Of a stretch of 64,000 bases of DNA, positions 55,963 to 64,000 are shown piece after piece; positions within the stretch are counted from its first letter, which is position 1, and each line of letters starts with the position of its first letter. Under the pieces are notes generated by a model. The model did no database searches. It saw nothing but the letters and a program-made list of their open reading frames with translations, and was not told the origin of the DNA. Source of the DNA: Duganella margarita. GTDB taxonomy: Bacteria > Pseudomonadota > Gammaproteobacteria > Burkholderiales > Burkholderiaceae_D. Location: the NCBI RefSeq assembly GCF_009857535.1, contig NZ_WWCS01000010.1:163016-227015 (forward strand), given 5' to 3'. A program made the translations under genes and the position numbers.

Positions 55963-56490
55963 ATGAAAGCTAAAACCAATATCCTGCTGGCAGCCTGCAC
56001 CATCGCTCTGCTGAGCGCTTGCTCGACCCCAGCTCCGGCCCCTGCACCAGCACCGGCGCCAGCGCCAGTTGCTGCGCCAGCACCAGCGCCAGTAGCCGCA
56101 CCAGTGCCAGCTCCAGTTGCTGCACCACTGCCAGCTTACCTGGACCCAAACAGCTCGATCTACAAAAATCGTAGCGTCTACTTCGACTTCGACAAGTACA
56201 CCGTCAAGCCAGAGTTCGATGCACTGGTTGCTGATCACGCCAAGTTCCTGTCGGCCAATCCAAACGTCTCGATCAAAGTCGAAGGCAACACCGATGACCG
56301 CGGCGGCGCAGAATACAATCTGGCCCTGGGTCAGAAACGTGCCCAGGCCCTGATCACCGCCCTGAAAGTCCAGGGCGTGAAAGATGGCCAGATGGAAGCC
56401 GTCAGCTACGGTAAAGAAAAAACCACCGGTACCGACGATGCAGCGCGCGCACATGATCGCCGCGACGACATCATCTACCCAAGCAAGTAA
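55963..56490 (+). CDS. Pal/OmpA-family peptidoglycan-binding lipoprotein
   Basis: A 175-aa lipoprotein. The lipobox LLSAC places the lipid on Cys18 when started at MKAKTNILL (ATG 55963; GGGAG 8 nt before). A Pro-Ala-rich linker (about 20-50) precedes an OmpA C-terminal domain ('SVYFDFDKYTVKPEFDALV', then 'VEGNTDDRGGAEYNLALGQK'), which binds diaminopimelate. Codon choice looks strongly biased, consistent with high expression. tolB and cpoB are not adjacent, so it may be an extra Pal-like protein. A strong terminator follows. Confidence 0.9.
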   Translation: MKAKTNILLAACTIALLSACSTPAPAPAPAPAPAPVAAPAPAPVAAPVPAPVAAPLPAYLDPNSSIYKNRSVYFDFDKYTVKPEFDALVADHAKFLSANPNVSIKVEGNTDDRGGAEYNLALGQKRAQALITALKVQGVKDGQMEAVSYGKEKTTGTDDAARAHDRRDDIIYPSK

Positions 56491-56503
56491 TTCAGCAGCA
56501 TCG

Positions 56504-56530
56504 AACGCCCGGCACCGCCGGGCGTTTTTC
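56504..56530 (+). terminator. Terminator of the Pal-like gene
   Basis: AACGCCCGGC-ACC-GCCGGGCGTT: 10-bp perfect arms, loop ACC, followed by TTTTC. It starts 13 bp past the stop. Confidence 0.93.
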
Positions 56531-56621
56531 ATTGCGGCTCTGACTTTTGAGAGCGGCGCAAATCACTGGTAGTAGTTATGCTGGAAGTTTCCATTCATCC
56601 CATTCAGGCGAAGGAAGTTTC

Positions 56622-58061
56622 ATGAAGAACCTCACTACTGCGGCCGGCGCACCGGTCGTCGATAATCAAAATACCCAAACCGCAGGCCCGCGCGGCCCGG
56701 TACTGCTGCAGGATGTCTGGCATCTGGAAAAGCTGGCCCATTTCGCGCGCGAAGTGATCCCCGAGCGCCGCATGCACGCCAAGGGCTCCGGCGCCTTCGG
56801 CACCTTTACGGTCACCCACGACATCAGCAAGTACACGCGCGCCGCGTTGTTCTCTGAAGTCGGCAAAAAGACCGATATCTTCATGCGTTTTTCGACCGTG
56901 GCCGGTGAACGCGGCGCGGCCGACGCCGAACGCGATATCCGCGGCTTCGCTGTCAAGTTTTACACCGAGCAAGGCAACTGGGATGTGGTGGGCAACAACA
57001 CACCGGTGTTCTTCTTCCGCGACCCGCTGAAATTCCCGGACCTGAACCACGTCGTCAAGCGCGATCCAAAGACCAATCTGCGCAGCGCCGAAAACAACTG
57101 GGACTTCTGGACCCTGCTGCCGGAAGCGCTGCATCAGGTCACCATCGTCATGAGCGACCGCGGTATTCCAAAGGGCTACCGCCACATGCACGGTTTCGGC
57201 AGCCACACCTACAGCTTTATCAGCCCGGCCAATGAGCGCTTCTGGGTCAAATTCCACTTCGTTTCGCAGCAAGGCATCGAGAACCTGAGCGACGCCGAGG
57301 CGACCGCGCTGGTAGGCGTGGACCGCGAGAGCTCGCAGCGCGACCTGTACGACGCCATCGAGAACAAGGACTTCCCGCGCTGGAAACTGGCGGTGCAGAT
57401 CATGCCGGAGGCCGATGCGTCCAAAGTGCCGTATCACCCGTTCGACCTGACCAAGGTCTGGCCGAAGGGCGACTATCCGCTGATCGACGTCGGCGTGCTG
57501 GAACTGAATCGCAATGCCGAGAACTACTTCGCCGACGTGGAGCAGGCGGCCTTCTCGCCTGCCAACGTGGTGCCGGGCGTGAGCTTCTCGCCGGACAAGA
57601 TGCTGCAATCGCGCCTGTTCTCGTACGGCGACGCGGCGCGTTATCGCCTGGGCGTCAACCATCACCAGATTCCGGTGAATGCGCCGAAATGCCCGTTCCA
57701 CAGCTACCACCGCGACGGCGCCATGCGCATCGGCGCCAGCGGCGGCGAACACACGCCCTATGAGCCGAACAGCCGTGGCGAATGGCAGGAAAGCCCGCAA
57801 TTCAAGGAGCCGCCGCTGTCGCTGGAAGGTGCGGCCGATCACTGGAACCACCGCGTGGACACCGACTACTACTCGCAGCCGGGCAATCTGTTCCGCCTCC
57901 TGACCGCCGAGAAGAAGCAGCTGCTGTTTGAAAACACTGCGCGCGCCATCAATGGCGTGTCGAAGCCGGTGCAGGAACGTCACATCTACAACTGCACCCA
58001 GGCCGATCCGGCCTACGGCGCAGGCGTCGCCGCCGCCATCGCTGCGCTGGAAGGCAAGTAA
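56622..58061 (+). CDS. katA: Monofunctional heme catalase (small-subunit type)
   Basis: Breaks down hydrogen peroxide. The start MKNLTTAAGAPVVDNQNTQT (ATG 56622; GAAGGAAG before it) is chosen over a longer frame. The distal His is in 'RRMHAKGSGAFGTFTVTHDI', the Asn in 'VVGNNTPVFFFRD', and the proximal heme Tyr in 'RLFSYGDAARYRLGVNH'. 479 aa marks the small-subunit clade. No OxyR or ankyrin partner is adjacent. Confidence 0.96.
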   Translation: MKNLTTAAGAPVVDNQNTQTAGPRGPVLLQDVWHLEKLAHFAREVIPERRMHAKGSGAFGTFTVTHDISKYTRAALFSEVGKKTDIFMRFSTVAGERGAADAERDIRGFAVKFYTEQGNWDVVGNNTPVFFFRDPLKFPDLNHVVKRDPKTNLRSAENNWDFWTLLPEALHQVTIVMSDRGIPKGYRHMHGFGSHTYSFISPANERFWVKFHFVSQQGIENLSDAEATALVGVDRESSQRDLYDAIENKDFPRWKLAVQIMPEADASKVPYHPFDLTKVWPKGDYPLIDVGVLELNRNAENYFADVEQAAFSPANVVPGVSFSPDKMLQSRLFSYGDAARYRLGVNHHQIPVNAPKCPFHSYHRDGAMRIGASGGEHTPYEPNSRGEWQESPQFKEPPLSLEGAADHWNHRVDTDYYSQPGNLFRLLTAEKKQLLFENTARAINGVSKPVQERHIYNCTQADPAYGAGVAAAIAALEGK

Positions 58062-58070
58062 TACCGGTAC

Positions 58071-58099
58071 AATGAGGCGGCCTCATAGACCGCCTCATT
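58071..58099 (+). terminator. Hairpin after katA
   Basis: AATGAGGCGG / CCGCCTCATT: 10-bp arms with a 9-nt loop, 9 bp past the katA stop. No T-tract follows, so it may be an mRNA-stabilising or Rho-assisted structure. The next gene starts 5 bp after it. Confidence 0.5.
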
Positions 58100-58104
58100 G
58101 ACCG

Positions 58105-58797
58105 ATGCCCTTCGTTTTTTTACTGATTGCGCTGCTCCTTCCCGCCGCGGCCTGCGCGCAGCAAGTCGCCTGGCTGTGGGACGGCGCAGCGCTTCCCGCG
58201 TGGTCACAGCAGGAAGCCGCAATCCTGCAACGCCATATTCTGCTGAGCGGCGACAACGCCCTCACCCGTCCCCGTGCCGGCTGGCCGCCCGCCTCGCGCA
58301 TTACGCCGGTGGTGCATGTGGAAGTCAGCACCGTCAATCCCCCTATCGACCTCGAACGCCGGCGCGCCATGATCCTGCGCGCTATGCAGGAAGCTGCGGA
58401 CGCCAGCACGTCCGGCTGGGTGCAGCTGGACATGGAAGCCAAACCGTCGCAGCGCGTATTCTATCGCTCCCTGGTGCGCCAGCTGCGCAGCGAGCTGCCG
58501 CCTCACATCAAACTGAGTGTGACGGCGCTGGCCTGGTGGTGCCGCTCGCCCGCATGGCTGGACGACCTCGGCGCCGATGAAGTGGTGCCGATGTTCTTCC
58601 GCATGGGGAAAGACAGCGCGCGGCTGCGCGACATCGTCGAGCACTCTCCCGCAACGCTGCACGCCAGCTGCCGCGACGTCGCCGGTTTTTCGCCACAAGA
58701 GCCATTTTCGCCGCAGGTGACGGCGCGCTATCGCAAAACATACTGGTTCGACCGCTACGCCTGGCAGCGTGGCGCCAACATTGGGAGCATTCCATGA
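58105..58797 (+). CDS. DUF3142-family exported protein
   Basis: A 230-aa protein with a signal peptide (about 1-18, ending 'AAACAQQ'). The central 'WVQLDMEAKPSQRVFYRSLV' and 'LSVTALAWWCRSPAWLDDLG' followed by 'VVPMFFRMG' match the DUF3142 pattern, a TIM-barrel-like fold distantly similar to glycoside hydrolases. The enzymatic role is unknown. It overlaps the following 780-aa gene in ATGA, so they form a unit. Confidence 0.8.
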   Translation: MPFVFLLIALLLPAAACAQQVAWLWDGAALPAWSQQEAAILQRHILLSGDNALTRPRAGWPPASRITPVVHVEVSTVNPPIDLERRRAMILRAMQEAADASTSGWVQLDMEAKPSQRVFYRSLVRQLRSELPPHIKLSVTALAWWCRSPAWLDDLGADEVVPMFFRMGKDSARLRDIVEHSPATLHASCRDVAGFSPQEPFSPQVTARYRKTYWFDRYAWQRGANIGSIP

Positions 58798-61136
58798 TTC
58801 GTTGTTTCAAAGCGGGCGTACTTGCCGGCACCCTGCTGACCATCGCCAACGCCGGCGCCAGCGGCGATGTGCCCTACGACCGCTTCGCCAGCCGCTACGC
58901 GCCGGACATCGCGTCGGGTCGCTACCAGGGCGGTGAACTGGGCGTGGTGCTGCCGACCTATGCGCGTCCCTATCTCTACGCCGCATGGCGCGATGTGATG
59001 CTGGGCGCGCGCGACCTGAAAGCATCTCCGGGCATGGAAGGTGGCCTGGCGGTGACGGTACAAGGACGCGTGGGAGGCTATGGCGACTGGCGCCAGAATG
59101 CACCGAACGACGTGTACGAAGCCTGGCGCCTGGCGGTCAGCGCAGCGTTGAAGCGCGAGATCCTGCCAGCGCGTGAGAACGACAATGTCGCCGCTACCTA
59201 TCGCGCCTGTCCGGACACCAGCTACTTCTTCGCGGCGCAAACGCTGAACGATCTCGCCAGGCGCAGCGACGCCACGCCGGCGCGGTTGCAGGCGTGGGTT
59301 GCGACACAGCGGCAGGTGTTCCGCATCTGTGGCGATGATCCGGAGGTGCGTCATCCCGGCTATGGGCAGCCCAAGGTGGTGGTGGCGCAGCCGGCCGCGC
59401 TACCGGCATCGGAAGCGCTGTATTGGCGGCAGATGCAGGAGTATCAGCTGGCGTCAGCCACGTTTTACGCCGAAGACTACGCGGCCAGCGGCAAGCTGTT
59501 TGCCCGCATCGGCGCTACCGACAAACATCCGCTGCGGCATTGGGGCGAGTATCTGAGCCTGCGCTCGCTGGCGCGCGCGGCGACCTACCTGCCGTCATCG
59601 GTATCACAGGAAGAGCGCTGGAAGCAGCGCCAGGCCATCGCCGCCGAAAGTCCGGAAGCAACAGCGGCGCCGCAAGCGGCACAGCAAAAGAAAGTGGACG
59701 CCATCCAGGCCGGCATCGACCATATTGTCGCCGATCCCGCGCTGAAGGACTTGCACGAAAATGCCCGTGCCATCGGGCGCGCGATGCGCTCCACGCTGAC
59801 GCCTGAAGTGCGCTTCGCAGAACTGAGCAAGGCACTCGACAACCCGCGCATCGATCCCTACGCCGATGACCAGTTGGGTGACTGGCGCCTGCTGGCGAAT
59901 CACCTGATATCTGCGGTATCGCTGCGCAAATCGGTGGGTTTCATCGACTGGATACAAACCATTCAGGCTTGTTATGACTACAAGCCGCAAGCCAGCTGCG
60001 AACAGGAACGCGATCACGCGCTGGAGCAATGGCGCCGCTACGTCAAGGAGGCCAACAAGCCACAGGCGCGCGTGTGGCTGATGGCTGCCGCGATCCGTGG
60101 CGAGACGATGCCGCAGGATCTGGAGAAAGCCAGCCTGCAAGTGACGGCCGATGCGCCGGAATACCTGACGCTGCGCTATGCGCTGGCGCGTCACTATCGC
60201 GTCAGCAAGCAGGCCGATAAGGCTCGGGCACTGGAAGATGCCGTGCTAGCCAGCGCGCAGCTCCGCGCTGCAGCATCGCCGAGCGCGCGCAATCTGTTCC
60301 TGCAAGAGCGGCTGGCGATGGCGACTACGCCGGCGGAAGCGGCGCCGTATCTGCTGCGCGAACCGGTGGACGGCCATGATGGCGATACCGGCGAAAAGGC
60401 AGAGGCCAAACCGGTCAACCTGCAATTGGCGTCCGACGGCCAGCGCTGGCTGAATAGCGGCCTGTCCAACGCCGACCTGTACGCGTTGAGCGCCGACACG
60501 CGCCTGCCCGCGCCACTGCGCACGCGCATCGCCATCGCCGCATGGATGCGTTTTGATCTGCTGGGACAAGACAGCGCCGCCATCGCCGCCGCCAAACGCA
60601 TCGAACAAAGCGCGCCAGCGCTGGCTGCGGACATGCGCAAATATCAGTCGCAGGCCAACGTACAGGAGCGGCGTCACATCATGCTGGTCACCGCGATGAA
60701 GTGGCAACTGACGCCGACACTGAACGCGTACATGGCGACGCGCGACGACTTGCCCTCACCTAACCTGGATGACGTCACGGCCAGCATGTGGTGCAAGCTG
60801 CCCGCCAAGGCCGGCGTCAGCATTGACGAAGACACCGGCATCGAAATCGCGCCGCCGTCGCCCGACACCGGCAACGCCGCCATCCGCGACAAGGAACTGG
60901 CGCAACTGGGCAGCCTGAAAACCGCTACCGGCTTTGTCGGCGACCACGTACTGCGTCGCGCGGCAGCGGTGCCGAAAGATCCGGAGCTGCCGTGGCTATT
61001 GTATGTGGTGGTGCAATCCACGCGCGGCGGCTGCCTGGATGCAGATGCCAAAGCGCTGTCGAAGAACGCCTTCACCCTGCTGGGCAAACGTTACGGCAAC
61101 ACCGAATGGTCGCGCAAGACGCCTTACTATTATTGA
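58794..61136 (+). CDS. Large exported protein of unknown function
   Basis: A 780-aa protein with a signal peptide (about 1-23). After that it is mostly alpha-helical with loose TPR-like patches ('FARIGATDKHPLRHWGEYLS', 'EYLTLRYALARHYRVSKQAD'). No catalytic motif is recognisable, and Cys pairs are few. It starts inside the stop of the DUF3142 gene. Such a pair resembles a polysaccharide- or envelope-related unit in context only. I do not assign a function. Its stop is 2 bp from the convergent SulP stop. Confidence 0.7.
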   Translation: MIRCFKAGVLAGTLLTIANAGASGDVPYDRFASRYAPDIASGRYQGGELGVVLPTYARPYLYAAWRDVMLGARDLKASPGMEGGLAVTVQGRVGGYGDWRQNAPNDVYEAWRLAVSAALKREILPARENDNVAATYRACPDTSYFFAAQTLNDLARRSDATPARLQAWVATQRQVFRICGDDPEVRHPGYGQPKVVVAQPAALPASEALYWRQMQEYQLASATFYAEDYAASGKLFARIGATDKHPLRHWGEYLSLRSLARAATYLPSSVSQEERWKQRQAIAAESPEATAAPQAAQQKKVDAIQAGIDHIVADPALKDLHENARAIGRAMRSTLTPEVRFAELSKALDNPRIDPYADDQLGDWRLLANHLISAVSLRKSVGFIDWIQTIQACYDYKPQASCEQERDHALEQWRRYVKEANKPQARVWLMAAAIRGETMPQDLEKASLQVTADAPEYLTLRYALARHYRVSKQADKARALEDAVLASAQLRAAASPSARNLFLQERLAMATTPAEAAPYLLREPVDGHDGDTGEKAEAKPVNLQLASDGQRWLNSGLSNADLYALSADTRLPAPLRTRIAIAAWMRFDLLGQDSAAIAAAKRIEQSAPALAADMRKYQSQANVQERRHIMLVTAMKWQLTPTLNAYMATRDDLPSPNLDDVTASMWCKLPAKAGVSIDEDTGIEIAPPSPDTGNAAIRDKELAQLGSLKTATGFVGDHVLRRAAAVPKDPELPWLLYVVVQSTRGGCLDADAKALSKNAFTLLGKRYGNTEWSRKTPYYY

Positions 61137-61138
61137 TG

Positions 61139-62575
61139 TTAAGCGGTCGCCATCACGCCCGAGCGCTGCAGCAGCGCTTCGCAGCGCCTGGACAAATGCA
61201 GCACCTGCAGCGTTTTGCCGGCCTTGGCGTAACGCTCACTCAGCGAGGCCACGGCCACCACCGCAGAATGATCCGCCAGTCGCAGATGACGACAATCCAG
61301 CGTCACCTGCTGCGGATCGGCCTGCGGATCAAACAGCTCATTGAAATGCGCGATCGACGCAAAGAACAACGTGCCGTAGGGCGTGTACGTTTTGACGCCT
61401 TCGGCCTGCGTCACATCGGCGCGGATCTCGCGCGCGTGGCGCCAGGCGAAACTCAGCGCCGCAATCACAATTCCGCACAACACGGCGACCGCCAGATCGG
61501 TGGCCACGGTAATCGCCGTCACCGCCACAATCAGCAGCGCATCATGACGCGGAACCTTGCCCAGCACCTGCAGGGAGCTCCACGCGAACGTCTGCTGCGC
61601 CACCACGAACATCACGCCCACCAGCGCCGCCAGCGGAATGCGCTCGATCAGCGGCGACAAAAACAGTATAAACAATAAAATCATGATGCCGCTGACCGCG
61701 CCCGACACCCGCGTGCGGCCGCCGGAACTCAGGTTGATCATGGTCTGGCCGATCATCGCGCAGCCGCCCATGCCGCCGAACAGGCCGGAAGCCACATTCG
61801 CTACGCCCAGCGCCACGCACTCACGATTCGGCAAGCCGCGCGTCTCGGTCATTTCATCGGTCAGGTTAAAGGTCAGCAGCGTTTCCAGCAGACCGACCAC
61901 CGCCATCAGCAGCGCATAGGGGAAGACAACGCGCAATGTGTCCATCGTCATCGGCAGTTCCGGCAGCGCAAACACCGGCAATCCGCCGGCGATGTGGGCC
62001 ATGTCGCCCAGTGTGCGCACCGGCAGACCCAGTGTCGCGGACAACACGCCCACGCCGACAATCGCCACCAGCGCCGGCGGCAGCGCCCTGGTGAGGCGCG
62101 GGAGCAGATAGACAATCAGCATCGTCAGCGCCACCAGGCCGCACATCCACAGCAGTAAACTGCCATGGAGCCATGCCCCATCCGCCTTAAAATGTTGCAG
62201 TTGCGACCATGCGATCACGATCGCCAGTCCATTGACGAAGCCCAGCATCACCGGATGGGGCACCATGGTCACCAGCTTGCCCAGCCTTAGTACGCCGAAC
62301 AACAGCATGATGATTCCGCTCAGCACCACCGTCGCCAGGAAATATTGCAACCCGTGTTGGGCCACCAGCGCCACAATCACCACCGCCATCGAACCGGCGG
62401 CGCCGGAAATCATGCCGGGACGGCCACCGAAAATCGCGGTGATCGTGCAAATAAAGAAGGCGCCGTACAGCCCTGTCAGCGGATTGAGATGCGCAACCAA
62501 GGCAAAAGCGATGCATTCGGGAACCAACGCGAACGAGGTGGTCAGCCCTGCCAGGGCATTTTTGGAAAGATTCAT
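61139..62575 (-). CDS. SulP (SLC26) family anion transporter with STAS domain
   Basis: A ~478-aa membrane transporter of the sulfate/bicarbonate SulP family. The N-terminal 'MNLSKNALAGLTTSFALVPE' and 'GLYGAFFICTITAIFGGRPG' are typical of the transmembrane domain (about 10-12 helices). A C-terminal STAS domain (about 385-478, 'DCRHLRLADHSAVVAVASLS') follows. The longer frame starts with TTG 62614 and adds 13 unconserved residues, so ATG 62575 is used. The substrate (sulfate, bicarbonate or other) is not predictable. Confidence 0.9.
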   Translation of the reverse strand: MNLSKNALAGLTTSFALVPECIAFALVAHLNPLTGLYGAFFICTITAIFGGRPGMISGAAGSMAVVIVALVAQHGLQYFLATVVLSGIIMLLFGVLRLGKLVTMVPHPVMLGFVNGLAIVIAWSQLQHFKADGAWLHGSLLLWMCGLVALTMLIVYLLPRLTRALPPALVAIVGVGVLSATLGLPVRTLGDMAHIAGGLPVFALPELPMTMDTLRVVFPYALLMAVVGLLETLLTFNLTDEMTETRGLPNRECVALGVANVASGLFGGMGGCAMIGQTMINLSSGGRTRVSGAVSGIMILLFILFLSPLIERIPLAALVGVMFVVAQQTFAWSSLQVLGKVPRHDALLIVAVTAITVATDLAVAVLCGIVIAALSFAWRHAREIRADVTQAEGVKTYTPYGTLFFASIAHFNELFDPQADPQQVTLDCRHLRLADHSAVVAVASLSERYAKAGKTLQVLHLSRRCEALLQRSGVMATA

Positions 62576-62743
62576 GAGGGGAAAAGACGGAATAACGGCG
62601 ATGCGAAAAGGCAACAGTCGTGCATTTTACACGGGCTGCGCTAAATACTCATCGTTATGGTGAAGTGGCGCACATTCAATAACGGCGTGGCGAGGGCACA
62701 ATGGCGACACTTATTCGATTAACCCAGCCAGTCAAACTACGCC

Positions 62744-62971
62744 ATGACTACTCTGATATCCGCCACCTACGCCCTGCAACGCCAAAAAATCGCCGTGGAA
62801 AGAACGCTGTATGCGCGATCGGCCGAAGAATCCCAGCTGGCGGCCCGTTGGGCCAGCGCCTGGCACAAGCTGGTGCAGCGCAAACTGGACCAGGACCTGG
62901 CAGCGCGCATGCCGGCGCGGGCGGATTTCGGCGGTTTCCTGATCACGCCGCCGTCCCGCGTGCTGCATTAA
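62744..62971 (+). CDS. Small hypothetical protein
   Basis: A 75-aa ORF in the 400-bp gap between convergent-facing sulP and the Crp/Fnr gene. The product is soluble, rich in Ala, Arg and Gln, with a helical stretch 'EESQLAARWASAWHKLVQRK'. There is no strong ribosome-binding site and I know no family. Nothing else occupies this gap on the plus strand. Confidence 0.45.
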   Translation: MTTLISATYALQRQKIAVERTLYARSAEESQLAARWASAWHKLVQRKLDQDLAARMPARADFGGFLITPPSRVLH

Positions 62972-62983
62972 CTCCCTACCCTA

Positions 62984-63733
62984 TCAAGCTGCGTAGCGTT
63001 GCTGCGCCGGTGCCGTGTTGCTGACGCGGCTCTGGTAGCAGCTGCCTGCGCGGCGTTCCATGCCTTCCCGATCCAGCACCGTGACCAGACCGCGGCGGTA
63101 GATAATCAGGCCTTCCTGAGCCAGCTTGCCTGCCGCGCCGGTGATGCTTTCGCGGCGCACGCCGAGCATATTGGCGATCATTTCCTGCGTGACCTTCAAT
63201 TCGTTGGACAGCGAACGGTCCAGACGTTCCAGCAGCCAGCGGCACAGTTTCTGCTCAATGCTGCTATGACGGCTGCCTGCCACGCTTTGCGCCAACTGGG
63301 CGAACATTGCGCTGGTGTAACGCATCAGTTGCTGGGCCAGAGGGCCGCCGGTGTAGAACACATCGCGCAGCACCGAGGTCTTCAGACGGTAGCCATAGCC
63401 GGCGGTTTGCACCACGGCCGAGTAGCTGGCGCGCTCGGTAGGATGCAACGCCACGCCGACCACACCTTCACGGCCAACCACGGCGATCTCGGTCGTGGCG
63501 CCGTCTTCCATCACATACTGCAGCGAGATAATGGCGTTGGTAGGGAAATAGGTGTATTCGACGGTCGCGCCGAAATCGAACAAGTGCTTACCTTCTGGCA
63601 ACGTCACCAATTCCAGGTCGCCGAACAGGGCCAGCAGATCGTCGCGCGACAGAGCGCGCAGCAAATCGTTCTGCTGAGCACCGATCAGGCTAACTTGTGG
63701 AGCAGCGGCTGGAGCGGAGTGAAGTGCGTTCAT
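62984..63733 (-). CDS. Crp/Fnr-family transcriptional regulator
   Basis: A 249-aa regulator: cyclic-nucleotide-like beta-roll (about 30-150, 'GKHLFDFGATVEYTYFPTNA') and a winged-helix domain ('VTQEMIANMLGVRRESITGA'). There is no N-terminal cysteine cluster, so it is not an Fe-S Fnr. The family often controls stress and respiratory genes in this order of bacteria. AGAGGCC precedes the ATG. Confidence 0.9.
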   Translation of the reverse strand: MNALHSAPAAAPQVSLIGAQQNDLLRALSRDDLLALFGDLELVTLPEGKHLFDFGATVEYTYFPTNAIISLQYVMEDGATTEIAVVGREGVVGVALHPTERASYSAVVQTAGYGYRLKTSVLRDVFYTGGPLAQQLMRYTSAMFAQLAQSVAGSRHSSIEQKLCRWLLERLDRSLSNELKVTQEMIANMLGVRRESITGAAGKLAQEGLIIYRRGLVTVLDREGMERRAGSCYQSRVSNTAPAQQRYAA

Positions 63734-63816
63734 GGTAAGGCCTCTTGATAGTGTGTCTGTCTGGTTGATGTAGACACTATATCGAGCAGCCTAATCCTTC
63801 GGTATAGGAGCAACCT

Positions 63817-63835
63817 GCAGCCCTATGTAGGCTGC
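63817..63835. promoter_or_regulatory. Palindrome upstream of the Crp/Fnr gene
   Basis: GCAGCC-N7-GGCTGC about 85 bp upstream of the Crp/Fnr start. It could be an operator or a hairpin; the protein is unknown. Confidence 0.3.
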
Positions 63836-63883
63836 GAACATTGCAAAATGTCATCTTAGTCCTACGCACTCCGTAATCCGGGG

Positions 63884-64000
63884 TCAGATACCGTCTTGAA
63901 TAGCAAGCCCTTTCGCCAGGTAATTGGGGTCAAAGGGCTTGTTTGTTTTGATGACGCCGTAAATGAAATGCGCCAGCTTATGCATGACGGCGCCGATGAC
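63884..64000 (-). mobile_element. IS110/IS116-like transposase gene, C-terminal end
   Basis: The last 38 codons and stop of a gene that enters from the right edge. 'VIGAVMHKLAHFIYGVIKTN' with 'KPFDPNY' is the conserved C-terminal signature of IS110-family (DEDD) transposases. The rest of the element is outside the window, so it cannot be judged complete or broken. It is the only mobile-element trace here. Confidence 0.72.

Noticed and set aside
56035..56130. Short imperfect repeat CCAGCACCAGCGCC
   Set aside because: It encodes the Pro-Ala linker of the Pal-like lipoprotein and needs no separate explanation.

Overview
The window is about 64 kb of dense, GC-rich chromosome from a betaproteobacterium. 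The most likely family is Oxalobacteraceae (Massilia/Duganella/Rugamonas type). This rests on the block tig-clpP-clpX-lon-hupB-tRNA(Val,Asp,Asp)-ppiD, the hpnCDE squalene genes, several GGDEF/EAL proteins and the general style of the housekeeping proteins. The genus is an inference. I see no plasmid, phage or CRISPR locus. The only clear mobile-element trace is the tail of an IS110-like transposase gene at the right edge.

Layout. 1-3.7 kb: the end of an S41-peptidase-like gene, a LolD/YbbA ABC ATPase, tesA, mnmH and a YddG-like exporter. 3.7-14.4 kb: protein quality control on the minus strand (tig, clpP, clpX, lon, hupB, ppiD) with four tRNA genes and one lower-GC orphan gene (5875-6993) on the 3' side of the tRNA array. 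14.5-18.7 kb: an RND efflux pair. 18.8-22.6 kb: hpnC, hpnD and hpnE (squalene from farnesyl diphosphate), with an EexN-like lipoprotein gene on the other strand between hpnC and hpnD. 22.7-24.3 kb: a DUF1700 and DUF2807 pair. 24.4-28.9 kb: a flavoprotein, a small membrane protein and a coupled thrC-moeA-moaD unit. 29-31.8 kb: a GAF-GGDEF-EAL protein. 31.8-35.4 kb: a cytochrome c-FTR1 iron permease behind a Fur-like box, and a BlaI/M56 pair with its operator.

35.4-41 kb: a threonine/serine catabolic operon (kbl-tdh-sdaA) with a divergent XRE-cupin regulator, then amtB behind a sigma-54 promoter and NtrC-type sites. 41-44.4 kb: a prolyl oligopeptidase and a DUF5694 protein. 44.5-49 kb: a second c-di-GMP group (cupredoxin plus sensor GGDEF-EAL, divergent EAL-CBS). 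49-52.3 kb: a Sel1-repeat protein, a DEDDh exonuclease and a YegD-like Hsp70. 52.5-55.8 kb: a LacI-type regulator followed after 3 bp by an unusual UvrD-like helicase with a C-terminal DUF5710-like module. 55.9-64 kb: a Pal/OmpA lipoprotein, a catalase, an uncharacterised exported pair (DUF3142 plus a 780-aa protein), a SulP transporter, a small ORF, a Crp/Fnr regulator and the IS110 tail.

The genes read as core metabolism, proteostasis and signalling. Nitrogen and amino-acid use form one theme (amtB, kbl-tdh-sdaA, thrC, yddG), and c-di-GMP turnover another (three proteins). No complete novel defence or mobile system is visible. The best candidates for undescribed biology are the orphan gene beside the tRNAs, the LacI/UvrD-DUF5710 unit, the DUF3142/780-aa pair, and the BlaI/M56 pair with no beta-lactamase nearby.
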